A DNA stretch of 64,000 bases, from the NCBI RefSeq assembly GCF_024105655.1, contig NZ_JAAAMH010000003.1, positions 186,001 through 250,000 on the forward strand, in the 5' to 3' direction. Position numbers and translations under genes: made by a program. Position 1 is the first letter of the stretch. Each line of letters opens with the position of its first letter. This DNA is from Aliihoeflea sp. 40Bstr573. GTDB taxonomy: Bacteria > Pseudomonadota > Alphaproteobacteria > Rhizobiales > Rhizobiaceae. Shown one piece after another: positions 52,054 to 61,975 of this stretch. The notes under the pieces were generated by a model. That model was not told the DNA's origin and did not search any database. It saw only the letters and a list, made by a program, of their open reading frames with translations.

Positions 52054-53142
52054 ATGAGCGAGAACGCCGACAAGGACTCAAAGACAGAAGAGGCGACCGA
52101 GAAGAAAATCCAGGACAGCCTCGACAAGGGTCAGGTGCCTGTCGCCAAGGAAATCTCCTCCGTCGCCTCCTTCCTCGCCATCCTGACCTTCTTCATGTTC
52201 TTCGTGCAGGACAGCGTGCTGGAGCTCGGCGCTTTCCTGTCGATCTTCCTCGAACGGCCCGACGAATGGAGCCTTGCGACCCAACCCGACGCGGTCAACC
52301 TCTATCGGCTGGTCATCATGGAGATCGCGAAGGTGCTCGTCGCGCTTCTCGTCCTGATGATGCTCGCCGGCATCGTCGCCTCGGTGATCCAGAACATGCC
52401 GCGCATGGTGCTGGACCGTATCCAGCCGAAGCTGTCGCGCATCTCCATCAAGCAGGGCTGGGGCCGGCTGTTCGGCCAGCAGGGCTGGGTCGAGTTCGGC
52501 AAGTCGCTCGGCAAGATCTTCATCGTCGGCGGCTTTGTCGTATTCGCAATGCGCGAGGCCCAGACACGCCTTCTCGACGGGATGCTGACCCCGCCGGACG
52601 TCTTTGCCGGCACGATCCGGCAGATCGCCATCGAGATCGTGGTCACGATCGTGGTGATCATGGTGGTGGTGGCGGCCGCCGATCTCTTGTGGTCGCGCTT
52701 CCACTGGCGCCAGGAGCTGCGCATGACGCGGCAGGAGGTCAAGGACGAACTGAAGCAGACCGACGGCGATCCGATCGTCAAGTCGCGCCTGCGTTCGATG
52801 CAGCGCGACCGCGCGCGCCAGCGCATGATCACCGCCGTGCCGAGCGCGACGCTCGTCATCGCCAACCCGACGCACTTCGCGATCGCGCTGCGTTACGCGC
52901 GCGAGGAGATGGCAGCGCCTGTCGTCGTCGCCAAGGGCCAGGACCTGATCGCGCTCAAGATCCGCGAGATTGCGGAGGAGAACGGCGTGCCCGTATTCGA
53001 GAACGTCGATCTCGCTCGCTCCATGTATAAGCAAGTTTCGGTGGATAAGGTGATCCCGCCTGAATTCTACCAGGCTGTCGCCGAGCTGGTCCGTATCGTC
53101 TACGGCGCCAAGGCGCAGCCTTCCGCGGGAAGACCAAAATGA
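52054..53142 (+). CDS. flhB: Flagellar export switch protein FlhB
   Basis: This 362-residue protein has four helices (about 30-50, 85-110, 145-165 and 185-205) and a cytoplasmic domain with the self-cleaving NPTH motif in IANPTHFAIALRY. Cleavage lets the gate switch from hook to filament substrates. It lies 82 bases after fliG and overlaps the next gene by 4 bp. Confidence 0.94.
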   Translation: MSENADKDSKTEEATEKKIQDSLDKGQVPVAKEISSVASFLAILTFFMFFVQDSVLELGAFLSIFLERPDEWSLATQPDAVNLYRLVIMEIAKVLVALLVLMMLAGIVASVIQNMPRMVLDRIQPKLSRISIKQGWGRLFGQQGWVEFGKSLGKIFIVGGFVVFAMREAQTRLLDGMLTPPDVFAGTIRQIAIEIVVTIVVIMVVVAAADLLWSRFHWRQELRMTRQEVKDELKQTDGDPIVKSRLRSMQRDRARQRMITAVPSATLVIANPTHFAIALRYAREEMAAPVVVAKGQDLIALKIREIAEENGVPVFENVDLARSMYKQVSVDKVIPPEFYQAVAELVRIVYGAKAQPSAGRPK

Positions 53143-53579
53143 TAAAGCAGCCCCATACCGAAGCCCGCGAAATCATCGTCGCCGATGCAATTCGCGACGT
53201 CGTCAGCGAGTTGCGGCTCGTCGACATCGCCGACTACATCGCCTTCATCCGCATGGAGCGGTTCGCCTCAGTGGCGGACCTCGTGGACTCGGCTGCCGAA
53301 CTCTACTTCATGCCCGGAACGCTCCGGCTCGGCCATGGCGGCGAGGCGCATGCCTGCTGGGCGCTGCCGCCGAAGATCGCGCTCGACCTCGAGCTCCATC
53401 CGCGCGGCGCCAAGGTGTTCTTCACGCTGACGCTCGCCGACGAGACCGCGACGGTCGAGCTCAACTACGTCTCGTTCGACGATGCGTCGGACGATGCGGA
53501 TCTCAATACGATGCGGCTGAAGAAAAGCATCGACGACGCGCGGCTGCGCGCCAGCGAGCCCATGCGAAAAGCCGGCTGA
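53139..53579 (+). CDS. Conserved protein after flhB, unknown function
   Basis: This 146-residue soluble protein has no signal peptide or membrane helix. An N-terminal helical part (IADYIAFIRMERFASVADLV) is followed by a strand-rich part (IALDLELHPRGAKVFFTLTL and TATVELNYVSF). It overlaps flhB by 4 bp (ATGA) and its stop codon abuts the convergent visR stop with no gap. Similar small genes follow flhB in other rhizobia, with no assigned role. Confidence 0.72.
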   Translation: MIKQPHTEAREIIVADAIRDVVSELRLVDIADYIAFIRMERFASVADLVDSAAELYFMPGTLRLGHGGEAHACWALPPKIALDLELHPRGAKVFFTLTLADETATVELNYVSFDDASDDADLNTMRLKKSIDDARLRASEPMRKAG

Positions 53580-54293
53580 TCAGGAGATGATGCCGGCGCG
53601 CAGCGCCTTGGCGACCGCGTGCATGCGGTTGACGGCGTCGAGCTTCTCGGCGGCCGCGGAAACATACTGATTGGCGGTGTGAACCGACAGGCCGAGCCGT
53701 TCGGCGATCTGTTCGCTGGTCAGGCCGTCGGCCGTCAGGCGCAGGCATTCGATGTCGCGCTTGGACAGCCCATGGCCCGCGCGCGGCTCGGGTGCGCGCA
53801 ACTGGCAGGCCGACCGGAAGAGGGCGAAGGCGCGCAGATGTGCCCGCATCGAACGGTCTTCCTCGACGGTCATGTCCGGCCCGCTCAAGGCGATCAGCCC
53901 GCGCCGTCCGCAGGGCGAGTGAACGGGCAGGACGATGCTGGTCTCTTCGCCGATGAGCGCCGGGGCGCTCGCCTGGCCGTGATGGGCTGGCAGTTCACGG
54001 TTGCCCGAGAAGACGGTCGGCTGCGCACGCGTCACGGCCTGCTGCAACTGGGTTGTTTCGCCTGGAGCGGTCAGTGCGCGCGAGAGGGCGGGCAGGCCTG
54101 GATAGCTTGTGTCGAGGAATGGCTGGAGCGCGAGACGACCTTCGCGATAGGCCGCAAAGACGATGGCGAAGCGTTTCGCGTCCATCATGGCGGCGAGATC
54201 CTGGCCGCGCTCGACGACGGCGAGGAACGCGCGCGAGACTTCGCGTTCGATCCTGTCGGCGGCGATCTGCGGTGCGGCCCCGTCTTCGAACAT
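53580..54293 (-). CDS. visR: LuxR-type flagellar master regulator VisR
   Basis: This 237-residue regulator has an N-terminal autoinducer-binding-like domain and a C-terminal LuxR helix-turn-helix (LSKRDIECLRLTADGLTSEQ, then IAERLGLSVHTANQYVSAA). In Sinorhizobium VisN and VisR act as a heterodimer at the top of the flagellar cascade and switch on rem. The ATG overlaps the visN stop by one base. Confidence 0.9.
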   Translation of the reverse strand: MFEDGAAPQIAADRIEREVSRAFLAVVERGQDLAAMMDAKRFAIVFAAYREGRLALQPFLDTSYPGLPALSRALTAPGETTQLQQAVTRAQPTVFSGNRELPAHHGQASAPALIGEETSIVLPVHSPCGRRGLIALSGPDMTVEEDRSMRAHLRAFALFRSACQLRAPEPRAGHGLSKRDIECLRLTADGLTSEQIAERLGLSVHTANQYVSAAAEKLDAVNRMHAVAKALRAGIIS

Positions 54294-54970
54294 CAGATCA
54301 TGCCGGCTCGGATCGCGGTGGCGATCGCCATGGCGCGGTTGGTGGCCGCAACCTTCTGGATCGCCTTAGCGATGTAGGCGTTGATGGTATTGGCCGAAAC
54401 GCCGAGGATCATCGCGACTTCTTCGGTCGTCTTGCCTTCGGCGACCCAGCTCAGGCATTCCTTCTCGCGCACGGAGAGCGGCGAGGCGATCTCGACCTTC
54501 GCCTTCAGGCGCTGCGAGATGGCGTAGATGGCACGCATCTGGGCAAGCTCGGCCTCTTCGGCATCGAGTGCACCATCGCCGGCGGCGCAGTAGACGGCGA
54601 CGAAGAGAGCGTCGCCGACGGGCAGGCTCTGGCAGATCAGGCTGGAATAGCCGTTCTCGCGCGCGGCGGCCGAAATGTCCGCCGGTATGGCTTCAGCATC
54701 GAGCGCGACGATGGCAGCCGCCTCGCCGGGCGCGCAGGCGATGCCGGCAGTCGCCAGGCGATCAAGCCCTTCCGAGCCGATCTCGGCAATCATGTCGAAC
54801 GGCCAGTCGCAGGCGATGAGCCCAACGCTGCCGGTCTGAGGGCGATGTTCGAAGAGGAGATAGGCATCGGCGCCGATACGGCGGGAAAAGCCGCGCATCA
54901 GGGCGCCAAGCTCGCGCAGACCGGAAGCTTCGATACGGTCGGTGCGGAAGGTCGAGAAGGCTTCGGTCAT
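54293..54970 (-). CDS. visN: LuxR-type flagellar master regulator VisN
   Basis: This protein of about 225 residues has the same layout as VisR: a ligand-domain fold, then a LuxR helix-turn-helix near residues 162-220 (LSVREKECLSWVAEGKTTEE, then VAMILGVSANTINAYIAKA). The start is uncertain. ATG 54970 is given, but in-frame ATGs at 55030 and 55039 would make it up to 248 residues, and none has a strong ribosome binding site. It forms an operon with visR. Confidence 0.87.
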   Translation of the reverse strand: MTEAFSTFRTDRIEASGLRELGALMRGFSRRIGADAYLLFEHRPQTGSVGLIACDWPFDMIAEIGSEGLDRLATAGIACAPGEAAAIVALDAEAIPADISAAARENGYSSLICQSLPVGDALFVAVYCAAGDGALDAEEAELAQMRAIYAISQRLKAKVEIASPLSVREKECLSWVAEGKTTEEVAMILGVSANTINAYIAKAIQKVAATNRAMAIATAIRAGMI

Positions 54971-55322
54971 CGCAAGTGTCGTCGTCCCATTCGGTATCGG
55001 CCAGGCCGGCGCCAAGGCGCACGAACCCATCGCCGCCATGTCGCCATGGCAGTCGCAAAACGCATTGAACTCTCGACAAAGCGAAGTCACCCCCGCGGGA
55101 CCTTGCGCGATCGGCACCCAAGCCCAGGTGCACGGAAGTGATCGCGAAGCACCACTCGTCCCTGTCAACAGAGGTACGTAAAGGCTTGATTCGCGTCAAG
55201 ATTCGCCACGCGAAGTTTCGGACGTTCACGGACCGCGAGCGCGGGTGAGTCTTTCGTGCAACACATGAAAAAGCGCCGGCCTTGCAGCCGGCGCCCTCAA
55301 AAAGACGAGTCGGAAGAACGAC
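54971..55322. other. Intergenic region upstream of visN
   Basis: These 352 bp hold the terminator of the transporter operon (55273-55294) and probably the visNR promoter. A small symmetric site CTTGA-N6-TCAAG is at 55185-55200 and TTCGCG/CGCGAA halves are at 55190-55195 and 55209-55214. If visN starts upstream of 54970, its first part also lies here. No separate gene was seen. Confidence 0.5.
55273..55294 (-). terminator. Terminator of the pot-type transporter operon
   Basis: A perfect 8-bp stem (GCGCCGGC at 55273-55280, GCCGGCGC at 55287-55294) with a 6-nt loop is followed on the minus strand by TTTTT. It lies 28 bases after the substrate-binding protein stop. Confidence 0.85.
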
Positions 55323-56360
55323 TTAACGCAGAAGTTCGGTCCAGATTTGGGTGTAAAGCTGCTGGACGTCCGCCGGGCAGGTGACCGAGAAGTACGCCGC
55401 TTCCTCGTACTCGGCCGGCAAGACGATCTCCGGCGCGGTCTTCATGTCCTCGGGCATGAACTCGTCGGAACCCTCGACGCCGTTGGCATAGCGAGCGAAT
55501 TCCGAAATCATGGCGGCGTTCTCTGGCTCCAGAATGAAGTTCAGGAATTTCTTCGCGTTCTCGGGGTTCTGCGCATCTGTCAGGATGGCGGCCGAGTCCA
55601 TCCAGACCGGATAGCCTTCCTTGGGATAGCCATAGGCCAGGTCTTCATTGGCCAGGCGCGCGCGCATCGAGGCGCCGTTCCAGTAAACGCCGGCCGCGAT
55701 GTCGCCGGCGGCATAGGCGTCGACCGTACCGTAGTCGAGCGCGATCCAGTGCTGCTTGGCAGCGACAAGCTTGTCGCGGGCCTGGCGAAGCACGTCGCGG
55801 TCATCGGTGCAGGCTTCACCCCCGACATAGTTGACGGTAAGGTTCATCACGTCGGTCATTTCAGGAATGACGTTGATCTTGCCCTTCAACTCGTCCGGCG
55901 GATCGAGGAAGATGGCCGAGGTGTTGATGTCGCCGTCATAGACCGAGGTGTTGACGATGACGCCCGTGGTGCCCCACTGCCACGGCACGGTGTGCGTGCG
56001 GTTTGGATCCCATGGCACATCCCGCCAGCGCTCGGCGATGTTGGCCATGTTCGGGATTTCCTCGGGGTCGAGTTCCTGAAGGAGGCCGGCCTCGACCCAG
56101 ATCGGCACGTAATTGTTCGACGGCACGACGATGTCGAAGCCGTGGCCGCCGGCCCGGATGCGGGTCAGGGCGGTGTCGTTGGAATCGTAGTCGGTGACCG
56201 TCACCTCGATGCCGGTCTCCTGCTCGAACTTCTCGATCATTTCGGGGCTCGTGTAGTTGCCCCAGTTGTAGATGTTGAGCTGGCCGCCATCTTGTGCGCT
56301 CGCCAGCGCGGTAGAGGCAGCAAGCACGGCTCCCGCCAGTATCAGTCGTGTGGTTTTCAT
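55323..56360 (-). CDS. Polyamine ABC transporter substrate-binding protein (PotF/PotD type)
   Basis: This 345-residue periplasmic protein has a signal peptide (1-22) and the PotD/PotF pattern: LNIYNWGNYTSPEMIEKFE at the mature start, VVPSNNYVPIWVEAGLLQ, and aromatic pocket residues such as WQWGTTG. It binds putrescine, spermidine or a related cation. It is last in the operon, after potC, so it may also be made from its own promoter. Which amine is bound is unknown. Confidence 0.88.
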   Translation of the reverse strand: MKTTRLILAGAVLAASTALASAQDGGQLNIYNWGNYTSPEMIEKFEQETGIEVTVTDYDSNDTALTRIRAGGHGFDIVVPSNNYVPIWVEAGLLQELDPEEIPNMANIAERWRDVPWDPNRTHTVPWQWGTTGVIVNTSVYDGDINTSAIFLDPPDELKGKINVIPEMTDVMNLTVNYVGGEACTDDRDVLRQARDKLVAAKQHWIALDYGTVDAYAAGDIAAGVYWNGASMRARLANEDLAYGYPKEGYPVWMDSAAILTDAQNPENAKKFLNFILEPENAAMISEFARYANGVEGSDEFMPEDMKTAPEIVLPAEYEEAAYFSVTCPADVQQLYTQIWTELLR

Positions 56361-56391
56361 CGTCGGCACTCCCATTCGATTTGGTTCCAGT

Positions 56392-57198
56392 TCAGGTTTT
56401 CTTGCGTGACAAAAGGAAAAAGACGGTCACGGCGATCAGGGACAGGAGAAGGAAGAGCGTGGAGATGGCGTTCATCTCCGGCGTAATGACGCGGCGCAAC
56501 TGACCCAGCATGTAGGTCGGCAGCGTGTCTTGTCCGGCTGATTTGATGAATTCGGTGATGACGACGGTGTCGAGCGAGGTGACGAAGGCGAGCATGAAGC
56601 CGGCGATGACGCCCGGGACGAGCAGAGGCAGCGTCACATGGCGGAACGCCTGCATTGGCGTCGCGTAAAGATCGGCCGCTGCGCGCTCGAGCGTGAGGTC
56701 CATCGTTTCCAGTCGCGCGCGGATGGGCAAATAGGCGAAAGGGATGCAGAAGGCCGTGTGGGCGGCGATCAGGTAGCCGAGCCCCTGATAGCCGGTCGAT
56801 ACCTTGATCATGGCGAAGAAGATCAAAAGCGCTACGCCGGTGACGATCTCGGGCACCATCAGCGGCTGGTTGATCAGCGCATAGACCATCGTCTGCCCGG
56901 GAAAGCGCCGCTCGCTACGTGTCGTGGCGAGCGCGGCCATCGTGGCCAGGATCGACGCCAGGCTCGCGGCCCAGAAGGCGATGACGAGCGAGCGGATCGA
57001 GACGTCCTGCACCTGCGTGTTGTTCAGCGCTGCCTCGTACCAGCGCAGCGAAAACCCTTCCCAGCGCGCCATCGAGGGGGCTTCGTTGAAGGAATAGATG
57101 ACGAGCGTCAGGATCGGCAGATAGAGAAAGACGAATGTGATCATCGCGATGGTCGCGAAGCCCGGCAGGCTGGCGACGGAGAAATTCCGCTTACCCAT
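56392..57198 (-). CDS. potC: Polyamine ABC transporter permease (PotC/PotI type)
   Basis: This 268-residue inner-membrane permease has six helices and the EAA loop (LERAAADLYATPMQAFRHVTLP), which meets the ATPase. ATG 57198 overlaps the potB stop region by 8 bp. It pairs with the PotB-type permease to form the channel. Confidence 0.9.
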   Translation of the reverse strand: MGKRNFSVASLPGFATIAMITFVFLYLPILTLVIYSFNEAPSMARWEGFSLRWYEAALNNTQVQDVSIRSLVIAFWAASLASILATMAALATTRSERRFPGQTMVYALINQPLMVPEIVTGVALLIFFAMIKVSTGYQGLGYLIAAHTAFCIPFAYLPIRARLETMDLTLERAAADLYATPMQAFRHVTLPLLVPGVIAGFMLAFVTSLDTVVITEFIKSAGQDTLPTYMLGQLRRVITPEMNAISTLFLLLSLIAVTVFFLLSRKKT

Positions 57199-58135
57199 GA
57201 CGCTGGCCCTCGGGCTGTGAGGTCGAGCGGATGTAGAAGAGCAGCGCGACCACCACGATGACGAGCAGCGTGAGCGCAAGCGCCGAGCCGAGCGGCCAGT
57301 TGCGGCCCTGACCGAACTGCAGCTCGATCAGGTTGCCGAGCATCAGATTGCGCCCCCCGCCAAGGATGCGCGGGGTCACATAGGCGCCGATGGCGGGGAT
57401 GAAGACGAGGATGGAGCCGGCGATGAAGCCCGGCTTCACCAGCGGCAGGACGATGTGCCACAGGACGCGCAGCCGGCTTGCATAAAGGTCATATCCAGCT
57501 TCGAGCAGCTTGAAGTCGAGCTTTTCCATGCTGGCGTAGAGTGGCAGCACCATCAGCGGCAGGAACACATAGGCCATGCCGAGCAGGATCGCGAAATCGG
57601 TGTAGAGCATCTGGATCGGTGCGGAGATGAGCCCGAGCGAGCGCAGGACGGTGTTGATCAAGCCCTCGTTGCGGATCACTTCCTGGATGGCGAAGGTTCG
57701 GATGACGAGGTTGGTCCAAAAGGGAATCGTGACAAGAAAAAGCCAGATGGGCCGCACGTCCGGCGCGCGCGTGGCGATGAACCAGGCGGTCGGGAAGCCC
57801 AGGACGGCAGTGATCACGGTCGTATAGAGCGCCAGCGTGATCGAGCGCCGGAAGATGTCGAGATGGGCGGTGGCCGGTCCGACCGTGTCATCGAAAATGT
57901 CTCGCGAAAAGAAGACCTGGAACCAGCCATCGGTCGAAAAATTCCAGATGACGCCGCCAAAATTGCCGGGCTCGAGGAAGGAATAGACGAGCACGATCAG
58001 AAGCGGGCCAGAGGCGGCCAGGATGAGGACGACGAGCGCCGGGGCGACCAGCCACCAGCGCCAGGCGATGTCGCCGCGCCGTGTTTTCGGCTTGTCCGTT
58101 TCCGCGCCGTGCGGCGCCAGTTCGACCGCGCTCAC
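57191..58135 (-). CDS. potB: Polyamine ABC transporter permease (PotB/PotH type)
   Basis: This 314-residue permease has six helices (first near residues 28-50) and an EAA-like loop ([22 protein letters not shown]). The [11 protein letters not shown] and [13 protein letters not shown] segments are typical of the PotB/PotH branch. The start is a GTG at 58135 overlapping the potA stop (GTGA). Confidence 0.9.
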   Translation of the reverse strand: MSAVELAPHGAETDKPKTRRGDIAWRWWLVAPALVVLILAASGPLLIVLVYSFLEPGNFGGVIWNFSTDGWFQVFFSRDIFDDTVGPATAHLDIFRRSITLALYTTVITAVLGFPTAWFIATRAPDVRPIWLFLVTIPFWTNLVIRTFAIQEVIRNEGLINTVLRSLGLISAPIQMLYTDFAILLGMAYVFLPLMVLPLYASMEKLDFKLLEAGYDLYASRLRVLWHIVLPLVKPGFIAGSILVFIPAIGAYVTPRILGGGRNLMLGNLIELQFGQGRNWPLGSALALTLLVIVVVALLFYIRSTSQPEGQRHG

Positions 58136-59229
58136 CCGCGCACCACCTGGACGGCGCCTTGGGGAATCGCGATTGCGACCGGGTCGCCCATCTCGGGCAG
58201 GCCGGCAGGCATGGCCGAATTCTGGCTGCGCAGGATGAACAGGTCGCCTGTGTCGAGGCGGATGTGGAAATGGGTGTCGGTGCCGAAATAGACGGCGTTT
58301 TCGACCGTGCCCTTGAGCGCGCCATCGGCGGCGAGCTTTGCGTGTTCGGGGCGCACGACCAGCGTGACGTTCTCGCCTTCGCGGGGGGACAACCCTTCGG
58401 GAAGCCCGGCATCGAGCGCTGCGCCCGAAGGCAGACGCACGGTCGCCGAGCGGCCATTGGCGCGATCGACCTGGGCGGAAATGAAGTTCGTGTCGCCGAT
58501 GAAGTCCGCCACGAAGCGTTCGGCGGGATGATTGTAGATCTCGCGCGGCGGACCGACCTGCAGCACCTTGCCGGTACTCATGACCGCGATGCGGTCGGAC
58601 ATGGTCAGCGCTTCTTCCTGGTCGTGCGTGACGAAGATGAAGGTGATGCCGGTTTCCGCCTGCAGGCGCTTAAGCTCGACCTGCATCTCCTTGCGCAGTT
58701 TCAGATCCAGCGCGGAGAGCGGCTCGTCGAGAAGGAGCACACGCGGGCGCGGGGCCAGCGCGCGGGCCAGCGCCACGCGTTGCTGCTGGCCGCCGGAAAT
58801 CTGCGCCGGCTTGCGGTTCGCCATCGGCTCCATCTTGACCAGCTTCAGCATCCGCGAGACGGTCTCGTCGATCTCGGTCTTCGGCTTGCCGAGCATCTTG
58901 AGCGCGAAGCCGATGTTCTGCGCCACGGTCATGTGCGGAAAGAGCGCGTAGGACTGGAAGACGGTGTTGACCGGACGCTTGTTGGGCGGCAGGTCCGCGA
59001 TGTCCGATCCACCCAGGTTGATCTTGCCGGATGTCGGCTGCTCGAAACCGGCGATCATCCGCAACAGGGTCGTCTTGCCGCAACCGGACGGGCCCAGAAG
59101 GGTGAAGAACTCGTTTTCAGGGATCGTCAGGCTGACATCGTCAAGCGCTCGGACCGCATCCTCGCCGCTCCCGAAAATCTTGCTGAGGTTCACGACTTCG
59201 ATGTCCGACCGGGTCGTTGAGGGGGGCAA
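58132..59229 (-). CDS. potA: Polyamine ABC transporter ATPase (PotA type)
   Basis: This 365-residue ATPase has Walker [10 protein letters not shown] at residues 46-54, the signature [15 protein letters not shown], Walker [12 protein letters not shown] and a C-terminal TOBE domain ([12 protein letters not shown]). It energises uptake through PotB and PotC. The start is a TTG at 59229 with GGAGA 7 bases upstream. It leads the operon potA-potB-potC-potF. Confidence 0.92.
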   Translation of the reverse strand: MPPSTTRSDIEVVNLSKIFGSGEDAVRALDDVSLTIPENEFFTLLGPSGCGKTTLLRMIAGFEQPTSGKINLGGSDIADLPPNKRPVNTVFQSYALFPHMTVAQNIGFALKMLGKPKTEIDETVSRMLKLVKMEPMANRKPAQISGGQQQRVALARALAPRPRVLLLDEPLSALDLKLRKEMQVELKRLQAETGITFIFVTHDQEEALTMSDRIAVMSTGKVLQVGPPREIYNHPAERFVADFIGDTNFISAQVDRANGRSATVRLPSGAALDAGLPEGLSPREGENVTLVVRPEHAKLAADGALKGTVENAVYFGTDTHFHIRLDTGDLFILRSQNSAMPAGLPEMGDPVAIAIPQGAVQVVRG

Positions 59230-59321
59230 GCGCGTCTCCGTATCCGTTGGGCTGGACTAGCCTATCCGTTTCAAACTCGAATTCACCCCAAAAATGAAGA
59301 ACTTGGAGATTTTCTGCGCAC

Positions 59322-61004
59322 TCAACCGGAGGTGGAATCCGCCTCATGGGAAACCTTGCCGCCGCAGACGGTCATCGAAACGGCCAGCGTGTCGATCGCC
59401 TCGGGCGCGATCGCCTCGATGTTGCCGTCGAGAAGCACGAAGTCGGCGAGATATCCGGGCACCAGCCGACCAAGCCTGTCGTCGGCAAATCCGGCATGGG
59501 CGCCCTTGGCGGTATAGCCTTCGATCGCTTCCATCAGCGTGAAGGACTGGTCCTCGAGATCGTCCGCCCATTTCCTGCGCATCACCGCCGCCTTGATGCC
59601 GCGCAGGACGGAGATGTCGGCCACCGGCCAGTCGGAGGCGAAGCAGATCTGCGCACCCGCCTCCTTGAGCGAGCGCCAAGCATAGGAATACGGCCAGCGG
59701 TCGCGGCCGATGACGGAAATGGTCGGTTCCAGCGGGAAGTCCATCGCGCCCGGCGGGTGGGGCGGCTGCATGGAGGCGACGACGCCGAGGTCGGCGAAGC
59801 GCGGAATGTCGGCCGGCGTGGTCACCTCGATATGCTCGATACGGTGGCGGCTGTCGCGCGCGCCGTTGGCCTCTCGCGCCGCCTCGTAGCCGTCGAGCAC
59901 GGCGCGCACCGCTCCGTCGCCAATGGCGTGGACGGCGATCTGGAGCCCGCGCCGGTCGATCTCGATCGCCAGCTCCTTGAAGCGCTCCGGCGAGAACAGC
60001 GGCTCGCCGCGCCAATCCGGCTTGTCCGCGTAGGGCTCGACCATGACGGCCGTCCAGCCGTCGAGGACGCCGTCGTAGAACATCTTGACGAAGCCTGAGG
60101 ACAGCCAATCGGACTTGTAGGTCGCCGCCATCCGCGAAGCTTTGTCGAGCGCTTGCGGCTGCATGAAGTTCTTGAAATGAAACGGCACTTTCACGCGCAG
60201 GTCGAGCGCGCCCTCGGCTTCGATCTCGGCGAGGAGTTCGAGCGTGTAGAGATTTCCGTCCATGTTGTGAATCGACGTGATGCCGTGGCGCGCGGCGAAC
60301 TTCAGCCCCTGCTTGAGGATCGCGCGGTCGGCAGCACGTTCCTGCGGCGTCGGTGCCGGATCGGGCTCGCCGCCGGTCCTGAGGCCAAGCTCCGCGCGTT
60401 CCTTGCCGGTGAGCGCAACGACCGGGCCGAAGGCTTCGGATTCGCGCAACTCCCCAATGGCGAGCCCGTCCTCGCCCATGACGATCTCGTTGCCGGGGCC
60501 GAGCGCCTTGCCCTGGAGGAGGCCGGCAGCCTCGAGCGCCGCCGTGTTCGCCCACACCGTGTGGTGGTCGGCGGCGGACATGGCGAAGGGGCGGTCTGGC
60601 AGGATTGCGTCGAGGTGATGGCGGGTGACGCGCTCCTTTTCCGACAGGATCGCATAGTCGGCAAGCTGCGCCATCAGGAAGGGCGCGTCGGGGTTGCGTG
60701 CGGCGTAGTCCGTGACGGCCGTCTTCAGCGCCTCGAAGCCCTTGACGCCGCCAAGGTGCAGATCTTCGAGTTCGGCCGCACCGGAAAAGAGGTGCATGTG
60801 GCTTTCGATGAAGCCAGGCAGGAGCGAGCCGCCCTTGCCGTCGATGCGGCGCGTGTCCGGTCCGGCCAGCGCTTCGATTTCGCCTTTCGTGCCGACCGCC
60901 AGGATGCGACCGTCGGCAATGGCGATCGCGTCGGCGCGGGGCACGGCCTCGTCCATGGTGAGAATGTGCGCGTTGGTGACGATGAGTTCGGCGGATTTTG
61001 CCAA
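59322..61004 (-). CDS. YtcJ-like amidohydrolase
   Basis: This 560-residue metal-dependent amidohydrolase has the beta-sandwich start (AELIVTNAHILTMDE), the metal motif GFIESHMHLF, a later HAIGDGAV histidine, the RIEHIEV histidine and FASDWPV aspartate. Family members (amidohydrolase_3) act on amides or formyl groups; the substrate is unknown. The TTG start at 61004 has GAGG 7 bases upstream, and homologues begin here. A longer open frame would run into the ku promoter. It is divergent from ku. Confidence 0.85.
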   Translation of the reverse strand: MAKSAELIVTNAHILTMDEAVPRADAIAIADGRILAVGTKGEIEALAGPDTRRIDGKGGSLLPGFIESHMHLFSGAAELEDLHLGGVKGFEALKTAVTDYAARNPDAPFLMAQLADYAILSEKERVTRHHLDAILPDRPFAMSAADHHTVWANTAALEAAGLLQGKALGPGNEIVMGEDGLAIGELRESEAFGPVVALTGKERAELGLRTGGEPDPAPTPQERAADRAILKQGLKFAARHGITSIHNMDGNLYTLELLAEIEAEGALDLRVKVPFHFKNFMQPQALDKASRMAATYKSDWLSSGFVKMFYDGVLDGWTAVMVEPYADKPDWRGEPLFSPERFKELAIEIDRRGLQIAVHAIGDGAVRAVLDGYEAAREANGARDSRHRIEHIEVTTPADIPRFADLGVVASMQPPHPPGAMDFPLEPTISVIGRDRWPYSYAWRSLKEAGAQICFASDWPVADISVLRGIKAAVMRRKWADDLEDQSFTLMEAIEGYTAKGAHAGFADDRLGRLVPGYLADFVLLDGNIEAIAPEAIDTLAVSMTVCGGKVSHEADSTSG

Positions 61005-61143
61005 GACCGGGCCTCGCAGGTTGTTTCGTTCATCGTAGGCCGTGGCCTTCGCGCCGGGCAAGTGCTGGCGCAACGGCTTCGGCGGAACAGGCACGACGGT
61101 TGCGAGTTCTTGTGATTGCGGCATTGGGTTCGGAGTTCAGCCC

Positions 61144-61974
61144 GTGGCACCACGTGCAATCTGGAAAGGTCACCTCAAGATCGGCGAACTCGCCTGCGGC
61201 ATCGCGCTCTATTCGGCCGCGACGACGTCTGAGCGCGTCTCCTTCCACGTCCTCAACAAGAAGACCGGCAATCGCGTGAAGCGCGAGTATGTGGATGCCG
61301 ATACCGGCAAGCCGGTCGACCACGACGATCAGGTCAAAGGCTACGAGACGTCGAAAGGCGCCTACATCCTGCTCGAGCCGGAGGAAATCGCGGCGGCGAC
61401 GCCGCAAAGCGACAAGATGCTGACTGTCGAGCATTTCATCTCGTGCGCCGACATCGACACGGTCTATTTCGACAAGCCCTATTACCTCGCCCCGGCCGAC
61501 GACGCCTCGCAGGAGGTGTTCGGGCTGATCCGCGAGGGCATGAAGACGAAAGACGTCGCGGCGCTCGCCACGGCCGTGCTCTTTCGGCGTGTGCGCGCGG
61601 TTCTCATCCACGCGCAGGGGCGCGGGCTGGTCGCCGACACGCTGAACTTCGACTATGAGGTCCGCGCCGCCGACAAGGCATTCGACAAGATTCCTGACCT
61701 GAAGATCAAGGGCGAAATGCTCGACCTTGCCAAGCACATCATCGGAACCAAAAGCGGCGAATTCGATCCGGCGAAATTCGACGACCGCTATGACGCGGCG
61801 CTCGCCGACCTCGTCAAGGCGAAGATGGAAGGCAAGGAGATCCAAAAGCCGAAGCGCGAGGCCAAGGGCAAGGTCATCGACCTGATGGATGCGCTGCGCC
61901 AGAGTGCGGGCGCGCAGAAGGCGGCGGCCAAGCGCAAGCCGAAGGCCGAGGCGCCGAAGCGCAAGGCGAGCTGA
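61144..61974 (+). CDS. ku: Non-homologous end joining protein Ku
   Basis: This 276-residue bacterial Ku starts MAPRAIWKGHLKIGELACG, has the bridge region that threads DNA ends, and ends in a Lys/Ala-rich tail (KAAAKRKPKAEAPKRKAS) that can bind DNA. Ku homodimers hold broken ends and recruit LigD, encoded one base downstream. The start is a GTG at 61144 with GGAG 8 bases upstream. Confidence 0.94.
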   Translation: MAPRAIWKGHLKIGELACGIALYSAATTSERVSFHVLNKKTGNRVKREYVDADTGKPVDHDDQVKGYETSKGAYILLEPEEIAAATPQSDKMLTVEHFISCADIDTVYFDKPYYLAPADDASQEVFGLIREGMKTKDVAALATAVLFRRVRAVLIHAQGRGLVADTLNFDYEVRAADKAFDKIPDLKIKGEMLDLAKHIIGTKSGEFDPAKFDDRYDAALADLVKAKMEGKEIQKPKREAKGKVIDLMDALRQSAGAQKAAAKRKPKAEAPKRKAS

Positions 61975-61975
61975 C

